A DNA stretch of 9,615 nt. Source: Paracoccaceae bacterium (lineage in GTDB: Bacteria > Pseudomonadota > Alphaproteobacteria > Rhodobacterales > Rhodobacteraceae). Location: contig SLPP01000351.1 in NCBI GenBank assembly GCA_007131945.1, positions 1 to 9,615 of the forward strand. The letters are read 5' to 3'. Position 1 is the first letter of the stretch. Each line of letters starts with the position of its first letter. The translations under genes were made by a program, and so were the position numbers. Below the pieces are notes generated by a model. That model had not been told where the DNA came from. It did no database searches and was given only the letters and a program-made list of their open reading frames with translations. Below, in pieces: positions 1-6,455 of this stretch.

Positions 1-394
1 CGAGGCGCTGGAACCGCGCCTCGCCCAGAAGCGAGGGCGTGCGGCCGCCCTGGGCGAACCAGCTCTGCGCGATGACCACGGTCATGCCGGCGGCGAGGAA
101 GTTGAGCGCGACGCCCGAGATGAGCTGGTTGCCGCGGAAGGTGATCGAGGCGATGCCGTGGATCAGCGAGAAAACCACCGCCGAGAGGATGCCGACCCCG
201 AGCCCGATCCAGGCCGAGCCGGTGTAATGCGCGTAGGCCGCCGAGAAGAAGGCCGAGATCAGGAGCTTGCCCTCGAGCCCGATGTCGAAGATACCGGCGC
301 GCTCGGAAAAGAGCCCGGCAAGGCAGGCGAAGAGGAGCGGCGTCGCCAGCCGCAGCGTCGAGTCGAGGATCTGGACGACGGTGCCGAGATCCAT
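1..394 (-). CDS. ABC transporter inner-membrane permease, second subunit of a BMP/nucleoside-type importer (partial, C-terminus beyond window)
   Basis: Only the first 131 codons are present; the gene runs off the left edge. The protein is very hydrophobic and carries the cytoplasmic-loop motif ERAGIFDIGLEGK (residues 31-43). This is the hallmark of the BPD_transp_2 permeases (RbsC/LivH-like, and the YufQ/NupQ partner of BMP importers). It should form one half of the transmembrane channel, paired with the permease encoded just upstream. The ATG at 394 is chosen because it overlaps the upstream stop by one base (TGATG), which implies translational coupling; there is only a weak GGCGGC ribosome site. 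The family is clear. The transported substrate is not. Confidence 0.9.
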   Translation of the reverse strand, partial: MDLGTVVQILDSTLRLATPLLFACLAGLFSERAGIFDIGLEGKLLISAFFSAAYAHYTGSAWIGLGVGILSAVVFSLIHGIASITFRGNQLISGVALNFLAAGMTVVIAQSWFAQGGRTPSLLGEARFQRL

Positions 395-1491
395 CAGCGC
401 CGCCCGCGGATCGCCACATAGGCCGCGGTGAGCGGCGCGCGCACCATGTTGTCCAGCGCGCCGGTGAACAGGATCACCAGCGCCTGGATGATGACGATCA
501 TCTCGCGCGGGATCGAGGTCTCGATGGCAAGCTCGGACCCGCCCTGGAAAAGGAAGCCGAAAAGGAGCGCGGCGGGGATGATCCCGAACGGGTGCGAGCG
601 GCCCATCAGCGCCACCGCGATGCCGATGAAGCCCGCCCCTTCGACCGCGTTCATCACCAGCCGCTGCGGCCCGCCCATGACCGAATTGACCGCCATCATG
701 CCGGCGAGCGCGCCCGAGATCAGCATGGCCAGCATGATGATCCTGACCGAGGAGATGCCGGCGTAATGCGCCGCCGGCTCGCTCTGCCCGAAGGCGCGGA
801 TGGAAAAGCCCAGCCGCGTGCGCCAGAGCATGACCCAGGCGAGGAAACAGGCCAGCAGGGCGACGAACAGCATCACGTTGGCCGGCCCCGAGCGCGAGAA
901 CTCGATGCCGATGGGCTCGAGGATATCGGCCAGCCGCGGCAGGCGGATCGTGTTCGGAAACCGCGCCGTCGCCGGGTCCATCGAGCCCTGCGGGCGCAGG
1001 ACGTGGCTGAGGAGGTAGTTGAGAAGCGAGAAGGCGATGAAGTTGAACATGATCGTCGTGATCACGATATGGCTGCCGCGTTTCGCCTGCAGGTAGCCCG
1101 GGATCGCCGCCCAGGCGGCGCCGAAAAGCGCCGAGGCGAAGAGCGCGGCCACGATCGCCGTCCACCAGTTGGGCCAGGGAACGAAGAGCAGCACCAGCGC
1201 GACGCCGAGCCCACCCAGCATCGCCTGCCCCTCGCCGCCGATGTTGAAGAGCCGCGCCTGGAAGGCGATCGAGACGGCAAGCCCGGTGAGCAGGAAGTTG
1301 GTGCTGTAGTAGAGCGTGTAGCCCCAGCCATAGGTCGAGCCGAGCGCGCCCTGGACCATCAGCCGCGTCGCCTCCCACGGGTCCTCGCCGATCGCCAGGA
1401 TCACCAGCGCCGAGATCGCGAAGGCGATGACGAGCGAGATCAGCGGCACCAGCGTCACATCCGCCCAGTGCGGCAGCCGGCGCGCGCTCAT
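394..1491 (-). CDS. ABC transporter inner-membrane permease, first subunit of a BMP/nucleoside-type importer
   Basis: A 365-aa polytopic membrane protein with about eight to ten hydrophobic segments. A cytoplasmic N-terminus of about 12 residues precedes the first membrane helix (about 13-34). The ATPase-contact loop reads FQARLFNIGGEGQAM (residues 77-91), the signature of the BPD_transp_2 family, and resembles YufP/NupP of Bacillus nucleoside importers. Its length is normal for the family, usually about 340-370 aa. The ATG at 1491 overlaps the ATPase stop by 4 bp (ATGA) and has GGAG seven bases upstream, so the start is well supported. It should form a heterodimeric channel with the next permease, be energised by the double ATPase, and be fed by the periplasmic binding protein. 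The C-terminal tail is short and basic (RGRR). Confidence 0.93.
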   Translation of the reverse strand: MSARRLPHWADVTLVPLISLVIAFAISALVILAIGEDPWEATRLMVQGALGSTYGWGYTLYYSTNFLLTGLAVSIAFQARLFNIGGEGQAMLGGLGVALVLLFVPWPNWWTAIVAALFASALFGAAWAAIPGYLQAKRGSHIVITTIMFNFIAFSLLNYLLSHVLRPQGSMDPATARFPNTIRLPRLADILEPIGIEFSRSGPANVMLFVALLACFLAWVMLWRTRLGFSIRAFGQSEPAAHYAGISSVRIIMLAMLISGALAGMMAVNSVMGGPQRLVMNAVEGAGFIGIAVALMGRSHPFGIIPAALLFGFLFQGGSELAIETSIPREMIVIIQALVILFTGALDNMVRAPLTAAYVAIRGRR

Positions 1492-3053
1492 GCCGCCACT
1501 CCGGTCACGCCGGCCATCAGCAGGCCCAGCTCGCGGGCATCGGTCTGATCGGGCAGCCGTTCGCCCATGATCCGGCCGTCGAACATCACCGCGATCCGGT
1601 CGGAAAGCGACAGGATCTCGTCAAGCTCCACCGAGACGAGCAGGATCGCCTTGCCCGCGTCGCGCAGCGCGATGAGCTGCCGGTGGATGAACTCGATCGC
1701 GCCGATATCGACGCCGCGCGTCGGCTGGCCGACCAGAAGCAGGTCGGGGTTGCGCTCCATCTCGCGGGCGAGGACGATCTTCTGCTGGTTGCCGCCCGAG
1801 AAGCTCTCGGCGGACAGCCAGCAGTTCGGCGGGCGCACGTCGAAACGCTCCATCTTGCCGCGCGCATCGGTGCGGATCGCGTCGTTGTCCATCAGGAGCG
1901 CGTTCTTCTGGTATTCCGGCGCGTGGTGATAGCCGAAGGCGATGTTCTCCCAGGCGGTGAAGTTCAGCACCAGCCCGCAGCGGTGGCGGTTTTCGTGCAC
2001 GTGTCCGATCGAGCGCTTGCGCCGGGCATGCGCGTCGTCGTGGCGCAACCTCAGATCCAGCGTCTGGCCATTCACCGTCACCGTGCCCTCGCCGGGGATC
2101 ATGCCGGCCAGCACCTCGAGGAGCTCCGACTGCCCGTTGCCGGCCACCCCGGCGATTCCGAGGATCTCGCCGGCGCGGATATCGAGGTCGATGCCGCGCA
2201 GCCGCTCGACCCCGTGGCGATCGACGACGCGCAGCCCGCGCGCCTGCAGCACCACCGGTCCCGGCGTCGCCGGCGTCTTCTCGACCCTGAGCAGCACCTT
2301 GCGCCCGACCATCAGCTCGGCCAGTTCCGCCGGTGTCGTCCCGGCCGTCTTCCGCGTCGCCACCATCGCGCCCCGGCGCATGACGCTGACCTCGTCGGTC
2401 ACCTCCATGATCTCGCGCAGCTTGTGGGTGATCAGGATGATCGTCTTGCCCTGGTCGCGCAGCCCGCGCAGGATGCGGAACAGATGGTCCGCCTCGGCCG
2501 GGGTCAGCACGCCGGTGGGCTCGTCGAGGATCAGGATGTTCGCCTCGCGGTAAAGCGCCTTGAGGATCTCGACCCGCTGCTGGTGGCCGACGCTCAGTTC
2601 CTCGATCAGCGCATCCGGGTCCACCTGCAGCTCGTATTCGCGCGCCAGATCCGTCAGAAGCTTGCGCGCGCGGGCGAGCGAGGGGCGCAACAACCGGCTG
2701 CCCTCGGCGCCGAGGATGACGTTCTCCAGCACGGTGAAGTTCTCGACCAGCTTGAAATGCTGGAAGACCATGCCGATGCCAGCGCGGATCGCGGCGAGGC
2801 TGTCGGTGATCTGAACGGGCTTGCCGTCGATCAGGATCTCGCCCGCATCCGCCCGGTAGAAACCGTAGAGGATCGACATCAGGGTCGACTTGCCGGCGCC
2901 GTTCTCGCCGATGATGCCGTGGATCGTGCCCTTGCGGACGCGGATATCGATGTCCTTGTTGGCCTGCACCGGCCCGAAGGCCTTGGAGATGCCGCGAAGC
3001 TCGATCGCGGGAGCGGCGGTTGCCTGCCGCTCCCCTGTCGTGCCGGCGTCCAT
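1488..3053 (-). CDS. Double ABC ATPase of a BMP/nucleoside- or sugar-type importer
   Basis: A 521-aa cytoplasmic protein made of two fused nucleotide-binding domains, as in RbsA/MglA and YufO/NupO. Domain 1 is complete: Walker A GENGAGKST (49-57), Q-loop Q98, signature LSVGHQQ (153-159), Walker B ILILDEPT (173-180, catalytic E178) and switch H210. Domain 2 is degenerate. Its P-loop reads GVAGNGQS (302-309), with Gln instead of the Walker lysine. Its signature FSGGNQQ (418-424) is intact, but its Walker B ends in GQPTRGVD (442-449), with Gln where the catalytic Glu would be. This one-active-site layout is usual for the family. The start at 3053 lies 13 nt after the binding-protein stop, with GAGGG about ten bases upstream. 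It powers the permease pair encoded downstream. Confidence 0.95.
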   Translation of the reverse strand: MDAGTTGERQATAAPAIELRGISKAFGPVQANKDIDIRVRKGTIHGIIGENGAGKSTLMSILYGFYRADAGEILIDGKPVQITDSLAAIRAGIGMVFQHFKLVENFTVLENVILGAEGSRLLRPSLARARKLLTDLAREYELQVDPDALIEELSVGHQQRVEILKALYREANILILDEPTGVLTPAEADHLFRILRGLRDQGKTIILITHKLREIMEVTDEVSVMRRGAMVATRKTAGTTPAELAELMVGRKVLLRVEKTPATPGPVVLQARGLRVVDRHGVERLRGIDLDIRAGEILGIAGVAGNGQSELLEVLAGMIPGEGTVTVNGQTLDLRLRHDDAHARRKRSIGHVHENRHRCGLVLNFTAWENIAFGYHHAPEYQKNALLMDNDAIRTDARGKMERFDVRPPNCWLSAESFSGGNQQKIVLAREMERNPDLLLVGQPTRGVDIGAIEFIHRQLIALRDAGKAILLVSVELDEILSLSDRIAVMFDGRIMGERLPDQTDARELGLLMAGVTGVAA

Positions 3054-3066
3054 GCCGCCCGCGCCC

Positions 3067-4062
3067 TCAGAAGCCCGGGGCGGGGCAGGAACTGTCGGCC
3101 ATGTAGTCGTGCACGGCGGTCTCGCCCGAGATGATCGCGGCCTCGGCCGCCTCCATCGCGGCGCGCATCTCGTCGGTGATCAGCGCCTCGTTGTGCTCGT
3201 CGAGCGCCCAGCCGACGCCGCCGGCGGCGAGGTCCATGACCTGGATGCCGGTCTCCAGCCCCGGCCCCTCGCTCATCGCCTCGAAGACGGCGTTGTCGAC
3301 GCGCTTGAGCATCGAGGTCAGGACCTGGCCGGGATGCAGGTGGTTCTGGTTCGAATCGACCCCGATCGAGAGGATGCCGGCATCCGCCGCGGTCTGCAGG
3401 ACGCCGACCCCGGTGCCGCCCGCGGCCGCATAGACCACGTCCGCGCCCTGGCTGATCTGCGCCTGGGTAATCTCGCCGCCGCGCACCGGGTCGTTCCAGG
3501 CCGCCGGCGTGGTGCCGGTGAAGTTGATGATCACCTGCGCATCCGGATTCGCGGCCAGCACGCCCTGCGCATAGCCGCAGCCGAAGCGGCGGATGAGCGG
3601 GATGTCCATGCCGCCGACGAAGCCGACGACGCCCGATTCCGACGCCATCCCGGCCAGCATGCCGACCAGGTACGACCCCTCGTGCTCGGTGAAGACGACC
3701 GAGCGGACATTGGGTTCGTCGACCACGCCGTCGATGATGACGAAACTCGTGTCGGGATAGTCGGGCGCGATCTGCTCGAGCACCGACATGAAGGCAAAGC
3801 CGGTCATCACGATCGGGTTCGACCCGCCCTCGGCCAGCCGGCGCAGCGCCTGTTCGCGCTGCGCTTCGGACTGCATCTCGATGTCGCGGTAGCTGCCGCC
3901 GGTCTCCTCGGCCCAGCGCTCGGCGCCGTTGAAGGCGGCCTCGTTGAACGACTTGTCGAACTTGCCGCCGAGGTCGTAGACCATCGCGGGATCGGCCAGC
4001 GCTGCGCCGGCGGAAAGCGCGAGCGCGGCGGTGGCGGCGAAGAGACGGGCGGTCAGGGTCAT
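3067..4062 (-). CDS. BMP/PnrA-family periplasmic substrate-binding protein of an ABC importer
   Basis: A 331-aa protein with a classical signal peptide: MTLTAR, a hydrophobic core, then ALA before D24. There is no lipobox cysteine, so the mature protein should be free in the periplasm rather than a lipoprotein. Family marks are GGKFDKSFNEAAFNGAERW (32-50), the hinge run FVIIDGVVDEPNV (107-119), HEGSYLVGMLAG (127-138), GVDSNQ (234-239) and HPGQVLTSMLKRVDNAV (243-259). Characterised members bind purine nucleosides (PnrA/TmpC) or are the Borrelia Bmp proteins; the ligand here is inferred only at that level. The reading frame stays open upstream, but the ATG at 4062 is chosen because it opens the signal peptide and has GGGAG eight bases upstream. 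It is the first gene of the importer operon. Confidence 0.93.
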   Translation of the reverse strand: MTLTARLFAATAALALSAGAALADPAMVYDLGGKFDKSFNEAAFNGAERWAEETGGSYRDIEMQSEAQREQALRRLAEGGSNPIVMTGFAFMSVLEQIAPDYPDTSFVIIDGVVDEPNVRSVVFTEHEGSYLVGMLAGMASESGVVGFVGGMDIPLIRRFGCGYAQGVLAANPDAQVIINFTGTTPAAWNDPVRGGEITQAQISQGADVVYAAAGGTGVGVLQTAADAGILSIGVDSNQNHLHPGQVLTSMLKRVDNAVFEAMSEGPGLETGIQVMDLAAGGVGWALDEHNEALITDEMRAAMEAAEAAIISGETAVHDYMADSSCPAPGF

Positions 4063-4070
4063 GATACTCT

Positions 4071-4108
4071 CCCGGTTGCGGCCGGGCGTCCTGCGCACCG
4101 GGCCGGTG
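4071..4108 (-). promoter_or_regulatory. Leader of the BMP importer operon with two GC hairpins, one covering part of the Shine-Dalgarno
   Basis: Two small inverted repeats lie between the predicted transcription start and the binding-protein ATG. One is CACCG-GGC-CGGTG (4096-4108). The other is CCCGG-6 nt-CCGGG (4071-4086), whose 3' arm on the transcript includes the GGG of the GGGAG ribosome site. CCCGGT on the transcript (plus-strand 4097-4102) is also complementary to ACCGGG at the ribosome site (4071-4076), so the two structures could exclude each other. In DNA this GC-rich, short palindromes arise easily by chance. A regulatory role is inference. Confidence 0.3.
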
Positions 4109-4137
4109 TGATCCTTGGGCCGAGGCCAGTGCCCTCG

Positions 4138-4167
4138 ATCTAGGGTCATCGGGGCGCGATCCGTCAA
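4138..4167 (-). promoter_or_regulatory. Predicted sigma-70-type promoter of the BMP importer operon
   Basis: Reading leftwards, CTTGACG gives a -35 box TTGACG (4162-4167), an 18-bp spacer, and CTAGAT (4138-4143) as the -10. The start would be near 4131, giving a leader of about 70 nt. The CTTGAC core recurs at the nfu and atpI promoters of this window. It lies in the 142-bp gap after rimI, so the importer probably has its own transcript. Confidence 0.5.
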
Positions 4168-4204
4168 GGGCGAAAATCGACCGTCGGGTAAAAGCCGGCG
4201 CCGG

Positions 4205-4651
4205 TCAGCCCGCCGCCCCTCCGCCCGCAACCCCATCCAGCGCGCGGGCGAGGAGCAGCGCCGCGACCGGCGCGCCATCGGCGCCGCGATAGTAGCCCGG
4301 CCGCCGCCCGGCGGGGGCGAAGCCGCAGGCCGCATAGAGCGCGCGGGCGGCGTGGTTGTCCTCGGCCACCTCCAGATGCAGGCGCCGTGCGCCCTGCGCG
4401 CGGGCGAGGTTCTCGAACCAGATCATCAGCGCGCGCGCATGGCCCCGGCGGCGCAGCGCTGGGTCGGTGGCGAGGGTCAGTAGCTCGCCCTCGTCGGCGA
4501 CGAGACGGACGAGCGCGAAGGCCGCGCCCGAGGGATGGTCGAGCAGCGTCACGCTGGGCTCGCGCAGCAGGCTCGCGAAGCTTTCCGCGCTCCAGGCGAG
4601 CGGCGGGTCGAAGCAGCGGGCGTGCAGCGCGGCAAGCGCGGCCGGCGTCAT
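4205..4651 (-). CDS. rimI: Ribosomal protein S18 alanine N-acetyltransferase RimI (GNAT family)
   Basis: A 148-aa GNAT-fold acetyltransferase that should acetylate the N-terminal alanine of ribosomal protein S18 using acetyl-CoA in the cytoplasm. The acetyl-CoA pyrophosphate loop RRRGHA (67-72) matches the R/QxxGxG/A motif A. LHLEVAEDN (91-99) and ALYAACGF (104-111) match the RimI core. E94 and Y106 align, with identical spacing, to the catalytic E103 and Y115 of the enterobacterial enzyme. The frame is open well upstream of 4651, but that ATG follows the tsaB stop by 4 nt and gives the typical MTPAALAALHARCF start. Its place directly after tsaB is a common arrangement and supports RimI over a generic GNAT. 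It may act on other proteins as well. Confidence 0.87.
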   Translation of the reverse strand: MTPAALAALHARCFDPPLAWSAESFASLLREPSVTLLDHPSGAAFALVRLVADEGELLTLATDPALRRRGHARALMIWFENLARAQGARRLHLEVAEDNHAARALYAACGFAPAGRRPGYYRGADGAPVAALLLARALDGVAGGGAAG

Positions 4652-4655
4652 CGGC

Positions 4656-5270
4656 TCAGTCGAGCATCGCCGGCGCGGCATCCGCGGAAGGTGCGGCATC
4701 GGCCGGGCGCAGGTAGAGCGGCGCCGGGCGCGGCTGCGGCGCGTGGCGGCGCGCCTCGGCCAGGCGGGCGATGGCGATGGCAAGGCCATGCGCGGGGGGC
4801 CTCGCGGCGAGGCCGGGAAACTCGGCCGGATCGGCGATCGCGATGGGTCCCGGGCCGGGCAGGGCGGCGGGGTCGACCTGCATGGGCGTTGCACCCGGCC
4901 GCGCCATCCAGGCCTGCCCGCGCGGTGCCGGCACCAGCGCCGGCAGGTCCGGCCCGTCCAGGGCGAGGGCGGCGAAACGGTCGATGCCGATGGCCGGAAT
5001 GCCCAGCCCCAGCGCCAGCCCGCGCGCCGCGGCGACGCCGATGCGGATGCCGGTGAAGTTGCCCGGCCCGGTGCCGACGCCGATCGCGGCGAGGTCGCGC
5101 CAGCCCGTCCCGGCCTCGGCCATCGCCGCCTCGATCACCGCAAACAGCCGCTCGCCCTGGCCGCGCGCCATGACCTCGTGCTGATGGGCCAGCACCCGGC
5201 CGCGGCGCAGCAGCGCCACCGCGCACCAGCCGCCCGATGTGTCGAAGGCGAGGACCGCCTCAGACGGCAA
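4656..5270 (-). CDS. tsaB: tRNA threonylcarbamoyladenosine biosynthesis protein TsaB
   Basis: A 204-aa ASKHA-fold protein. TsaB works with TsaD and TsaE to transfer threonylcarbamoyl to A37 of ANN-decoding tRNAs (t6A). The N-terminal strand VLAFDTSGGWCAVAL (6-20) and the motif GTGPGNFTGIRIG (66-78) are diagnostic. The C-terminal half is poorly conserved and rich in Ala and Pro, as is common. It is slightly shorter than the E. coli protein (about 231 aa). No in-frame ATG or GTG fits the conserved N-terminus. The best start is TTG at 5270, eleven bases inside the nfu coding end, with GAGGT eight bases upstream. Coupling to nfu translation is likely. rimI follows after 4 nt. Confidence 0.9.
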   Translation of the reverse strand: MPSEAVLAFDTSGGWCAVALLRRGRVLAHQHEVMARGQGERLFAVIEAAMAEAGTGWRDLAAIGVGTGPGNFTGIRIGVAAARGLALGLGIPAIGIDRFAALALDGPDLPALVPAPRGQAWMARPGATPMQVDPAALPGPGPIAIADPAEFPGLAARPPAHGLAIAIARLAEARRHAPQPRPAPLYLRPADAAPSADAAPAMLD

Positions 5271-5817
5271 CCGGGCGCACCTCGGTCACTTCGGGGATGT
5301 AGTGGCGCAAGAGGTTCTCGATCCCCATCTTCAGCGTCAGCGTCGAGGAGGGGCAGCCGGCGCAGGCGCCCTTCATGTGCAGGTAGACCACGCCGCGGTC
5401 GAAGCCGTGGAAGGTGATGTCGCCGCCGTCCTGCGCCACGGCCGGGCGCACGCGCGTGTCGAGCAACTCCTTGATCTGCTCGACGATCTCGGCATCCGGG
5501 CCTTCCTGGATGGCATGGCCCGCCTCGACCGCGCCCTCCATCACCGGCCGGCCGGACTGGTAATGCTCCATGATCGCGCCGAGGATCGCGGGCTTGATAT
5601 GCGCCCAGTCGACATCGTCGCGCTTGGTGACGGTGACGAAATCGGCGCCGAGGAAGACGCCGGTCACGCCCTCGGTGGCGAAGATCCCCTGCGCCAGCGG
5701 CGACGTCGCCGCCGCCTCGGCATCGGTGAAATCCGCCGTGCCCTGGCCCAGCACCGTCTGGCCGGGCAGGAATTTCAGCGTCGCCGGGTTCGGCGTGGAC
5801 TCGGTCTGGATGAACAT
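5260..5817 (-). CDS. nfu: Nfu-type Fe-S cluster scaffold/carrier protein (NifU-like)
   Basis: A 185-aa two-domain protein. Residues about 1-88 form the Nfu N-terminal domain, with the typical opening MFIQTESTPNPATLKFLPG (1-19). Residues about 110-180 form the NifU C-terminal domain, with the cluster-ligating CxxC at C152 and C155 (ACAGCPSSTLTLK). By family, it accepts a [4Fe-4S] cluster as a homodimer and delivers it to apo-enzymes in the cytoplasm. The domain order matches mitochondrial NFU1 and alphaproteobacterial Nfu, not the three-domain NifU of nitrogen fixers. The ATG at 5817 has GGAGG eight bases upstream. It is the first gene of the nfu-tsaB-rimI operon and sits about 17-20 nt after the predicted transcription start. 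Confidence 0.94.
   Translation of the reverse strand: MFIQTESTPNPATLKFLPGQTVLGQGTADFTDAEAAATSPLAQGIFATEGVTGVFLGADFVTVTKRDDVDWAHIKPAILGAIMEHYQSGRPVMEGAVEAGHAIQEGPDAEIVEQIKELLDTRVRPAVAQDGGDITFHGFDRGVVYLHMKGACAGCPSSTLTLKMGIENLLRHYIPEVTEVRPVAV
5279..5283 (-). promoter_or_regulatory. Ribosome binding site supporting the TTG start of tsaB
   Basis: GAGGT on the minus strand lies within the last codons of nfu, eight bases before the TTG at 5270. This is the main evidence for a TTG start, since no better start codon is available in that frame. Confidence 0.5.
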
Positions 5818-5840
5818 CGCGGCTGCCTCCGTTTCCCTGC

Positions 5841-5869
5841 GATATGCGACCGGGGGTGCGACCTGTCAA
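5841..5869 (-). promoter_or_regulatory. Predicted strong promoter of the nfu-tsaB-rimI operon
   Basis: Reading leftwards, there is a perfect TTGACA -35 (5864-5869), a 17-bp spacer and CATATC (5841-5846) as the -10. The start would fall near 5834, giving a very short leader before the ATG at 5817. It is the best promoter match in the window. Confidence 0.62.
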
Positions 5870-5900
5870 GTTCGGCGCCGGCGGCGCGGGCGGCGGCCGG

Positions 5901-6251
5901 TCAGTCGGCCGGAAGGTCGCGGGCGAGGTCGATCTCGAGGAAGCGCTCGAAGGCGTCGAGATGGACCGGCTCGAACTGCCCGAAGGCCTGCATCCAGACC
6001 GAGGCCGCGCGCAGCGCGTCGGGTTCGAGCTTGCACCATTTCACCCGGCCGCGCTTTTCCTGGCTGATCAGTCCGGCGCCGGCGAGGATCGCCAGATGCT
6101 TAGAGACCGCCGCCAGCGACATCGGCAGCGGCGCGGCGACATCGGTCACCGCCATGTCGTCCTCCAGCAGCATCGTCAGGATCGCCCGCCGCGTCGGATC
6201 GGCGAGCGCGGCGAAGATCGCGTCGAGGCGGGTCTCGGCGGCGTCGGACAT
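5901..6251 (-). CDS. ArsR/SmtB-family winged-helix transcriptional regulator (non-metal subtype)
   Basis: A 116-aa DNA-binding protein. The opening ADPTRRAILTML (17-28), the recognition region MSLAAVSKHLAILAGAGLI (44-62) and the wing EKRGRVKW (65-72) are typical of ArsR proteins, especially the group usually encoded beside SRPBCC/AHSA1 proteins. The helix-3 metal site (ELCVCD-type) is absent, and only one cysteine is present (C73), so classical metal sensing is unlikely. The ATG at 6251 has only a weak upstream AGG. No SRPBCC gene lies next to it here: downstream is the separately promoted nfu operon, and upstream, divergent, is the ATP synthase operon. The target is unknown; autoregulation through the palindrome 31 bp upstream of the start is a reasonable inference. 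Confidence 0.9.
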   Translation of the reverse strand: MSDAAETRLDAIFAALADPTRRAILTMLLEDDMAVTDVAAPLPMSLAAVSKHLAILAGAGLISQEKRGRVKWCKLEPDALRAASVWMQAFGQFEPVHLDAFERFLEIDLARDLPAD

Positions 6252-6282
6252 CGTGCCTGAATGCCCGCCGCCGGCGCGATGG

Positions 6283-6298
6283 TCAACCGTCCGGTTGA
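6283..6298. promoter_or_regulatory. Perfect 16-bp palindrome, candidate ArsR operator
   Basis: TCAACCG-TC-CGGTTGA: seven-base arms with a two-base centre, starting 31 bp before the arsR start codon. The symmetry and ACCG/CGGT core suit a homodimeric winged-helix repressor. It lies downstream of the predicted arsR transcription start, where a bound dimer could act as a roadblock. It is about 100 bp from the atpI -35 box. Confidence 0.5.
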
Positions 6299-6349
6299 AT
6301 ATGCGCCGCCGCCGAAACCCGCCCGCAAACGCCGATGCGGCAGCGCGGC

Positions 6350-6378
6350 ATTATGAAATAAACAATCCAAAACAGCAA
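6350..6378 (-). promoter_or_regulatory. Predicted promoter of arsR
   Basis: Reading leftwards, there is TTGCTG (6373-6378), a 17-bp spacer and CATAAT (6350-6355). The -10 matches five of six consensus bases; the -35 is weak. It lies in the most AT-rich stretch of the window. Confidence 0.4.
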
Positions 6379-6399
6379 CTTGCGTGACGAATAACGCGC

Positions 6400-6428
6400 T
6401 TGACTCTGCGTCCCCCCGCGCCTAGCTT
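6400..6428 (+). promoter_or_regulatory. Predicted promoter of the atpI-atpB-atpE-atpF'-atpF operon
   Basis: TTGACT (6400-6405), a 17-bp spacer and TAGCTT (6423-6428). The start would be near 6435, about 20 nt before the atpI ATG. The upstream AT-rich block (about 6350-6395) could act as an UP element, and it also contains the divergent arsR promoter; the two -35 boxes are 21 bp apart. Confidence 0.52.
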
Positions 6429-6455
6429 CCGCGCGACTGTCGGGGGCCGTCACCG

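Noticed and set aside
592..1548. Plus-strand open frame opposite the first permease gene
   Set aside because: Same antisense artefact: low-complexity, charged translation with no motif, opposite a conserved membrane protein.
2140..2550. Loss of function in the second ATPase domain (P-loop Lys and catalytic Glu replaced by Gln)
   Set aside because: At first sight a mutation, but this degeneracy is typical of the RbsA/NupO double ATPases and not a special feature of this gene.
1683..3134. Long open frame on the plus strand (483 codons) opposite the ATPase gene
   Set aside because: It is antisense to a clearly conserved ATPase. Its composition (rich in Arg, Ala, Asp, His and Gln) is the expected mirror of a GC-rich gene with strong third-position bias, and it has no recognisable domain.
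4180..4207. Possible terminator after rimI: a GCCGGCGCCGGC palindrome followed by CTTTTA on the minus strand
   Set aside because: The palindrome has no room for a loop, and only about three pairs remain with a tetraloop. It may still slow polymerase, but I do not call it a terminator.
5882..5901. Inverted repeat at the end of arsR (CGGCCG with a six-base loop)
   Set aside because: The stem is short and there is no T-run; expected by chance in such GC-rich sequence.
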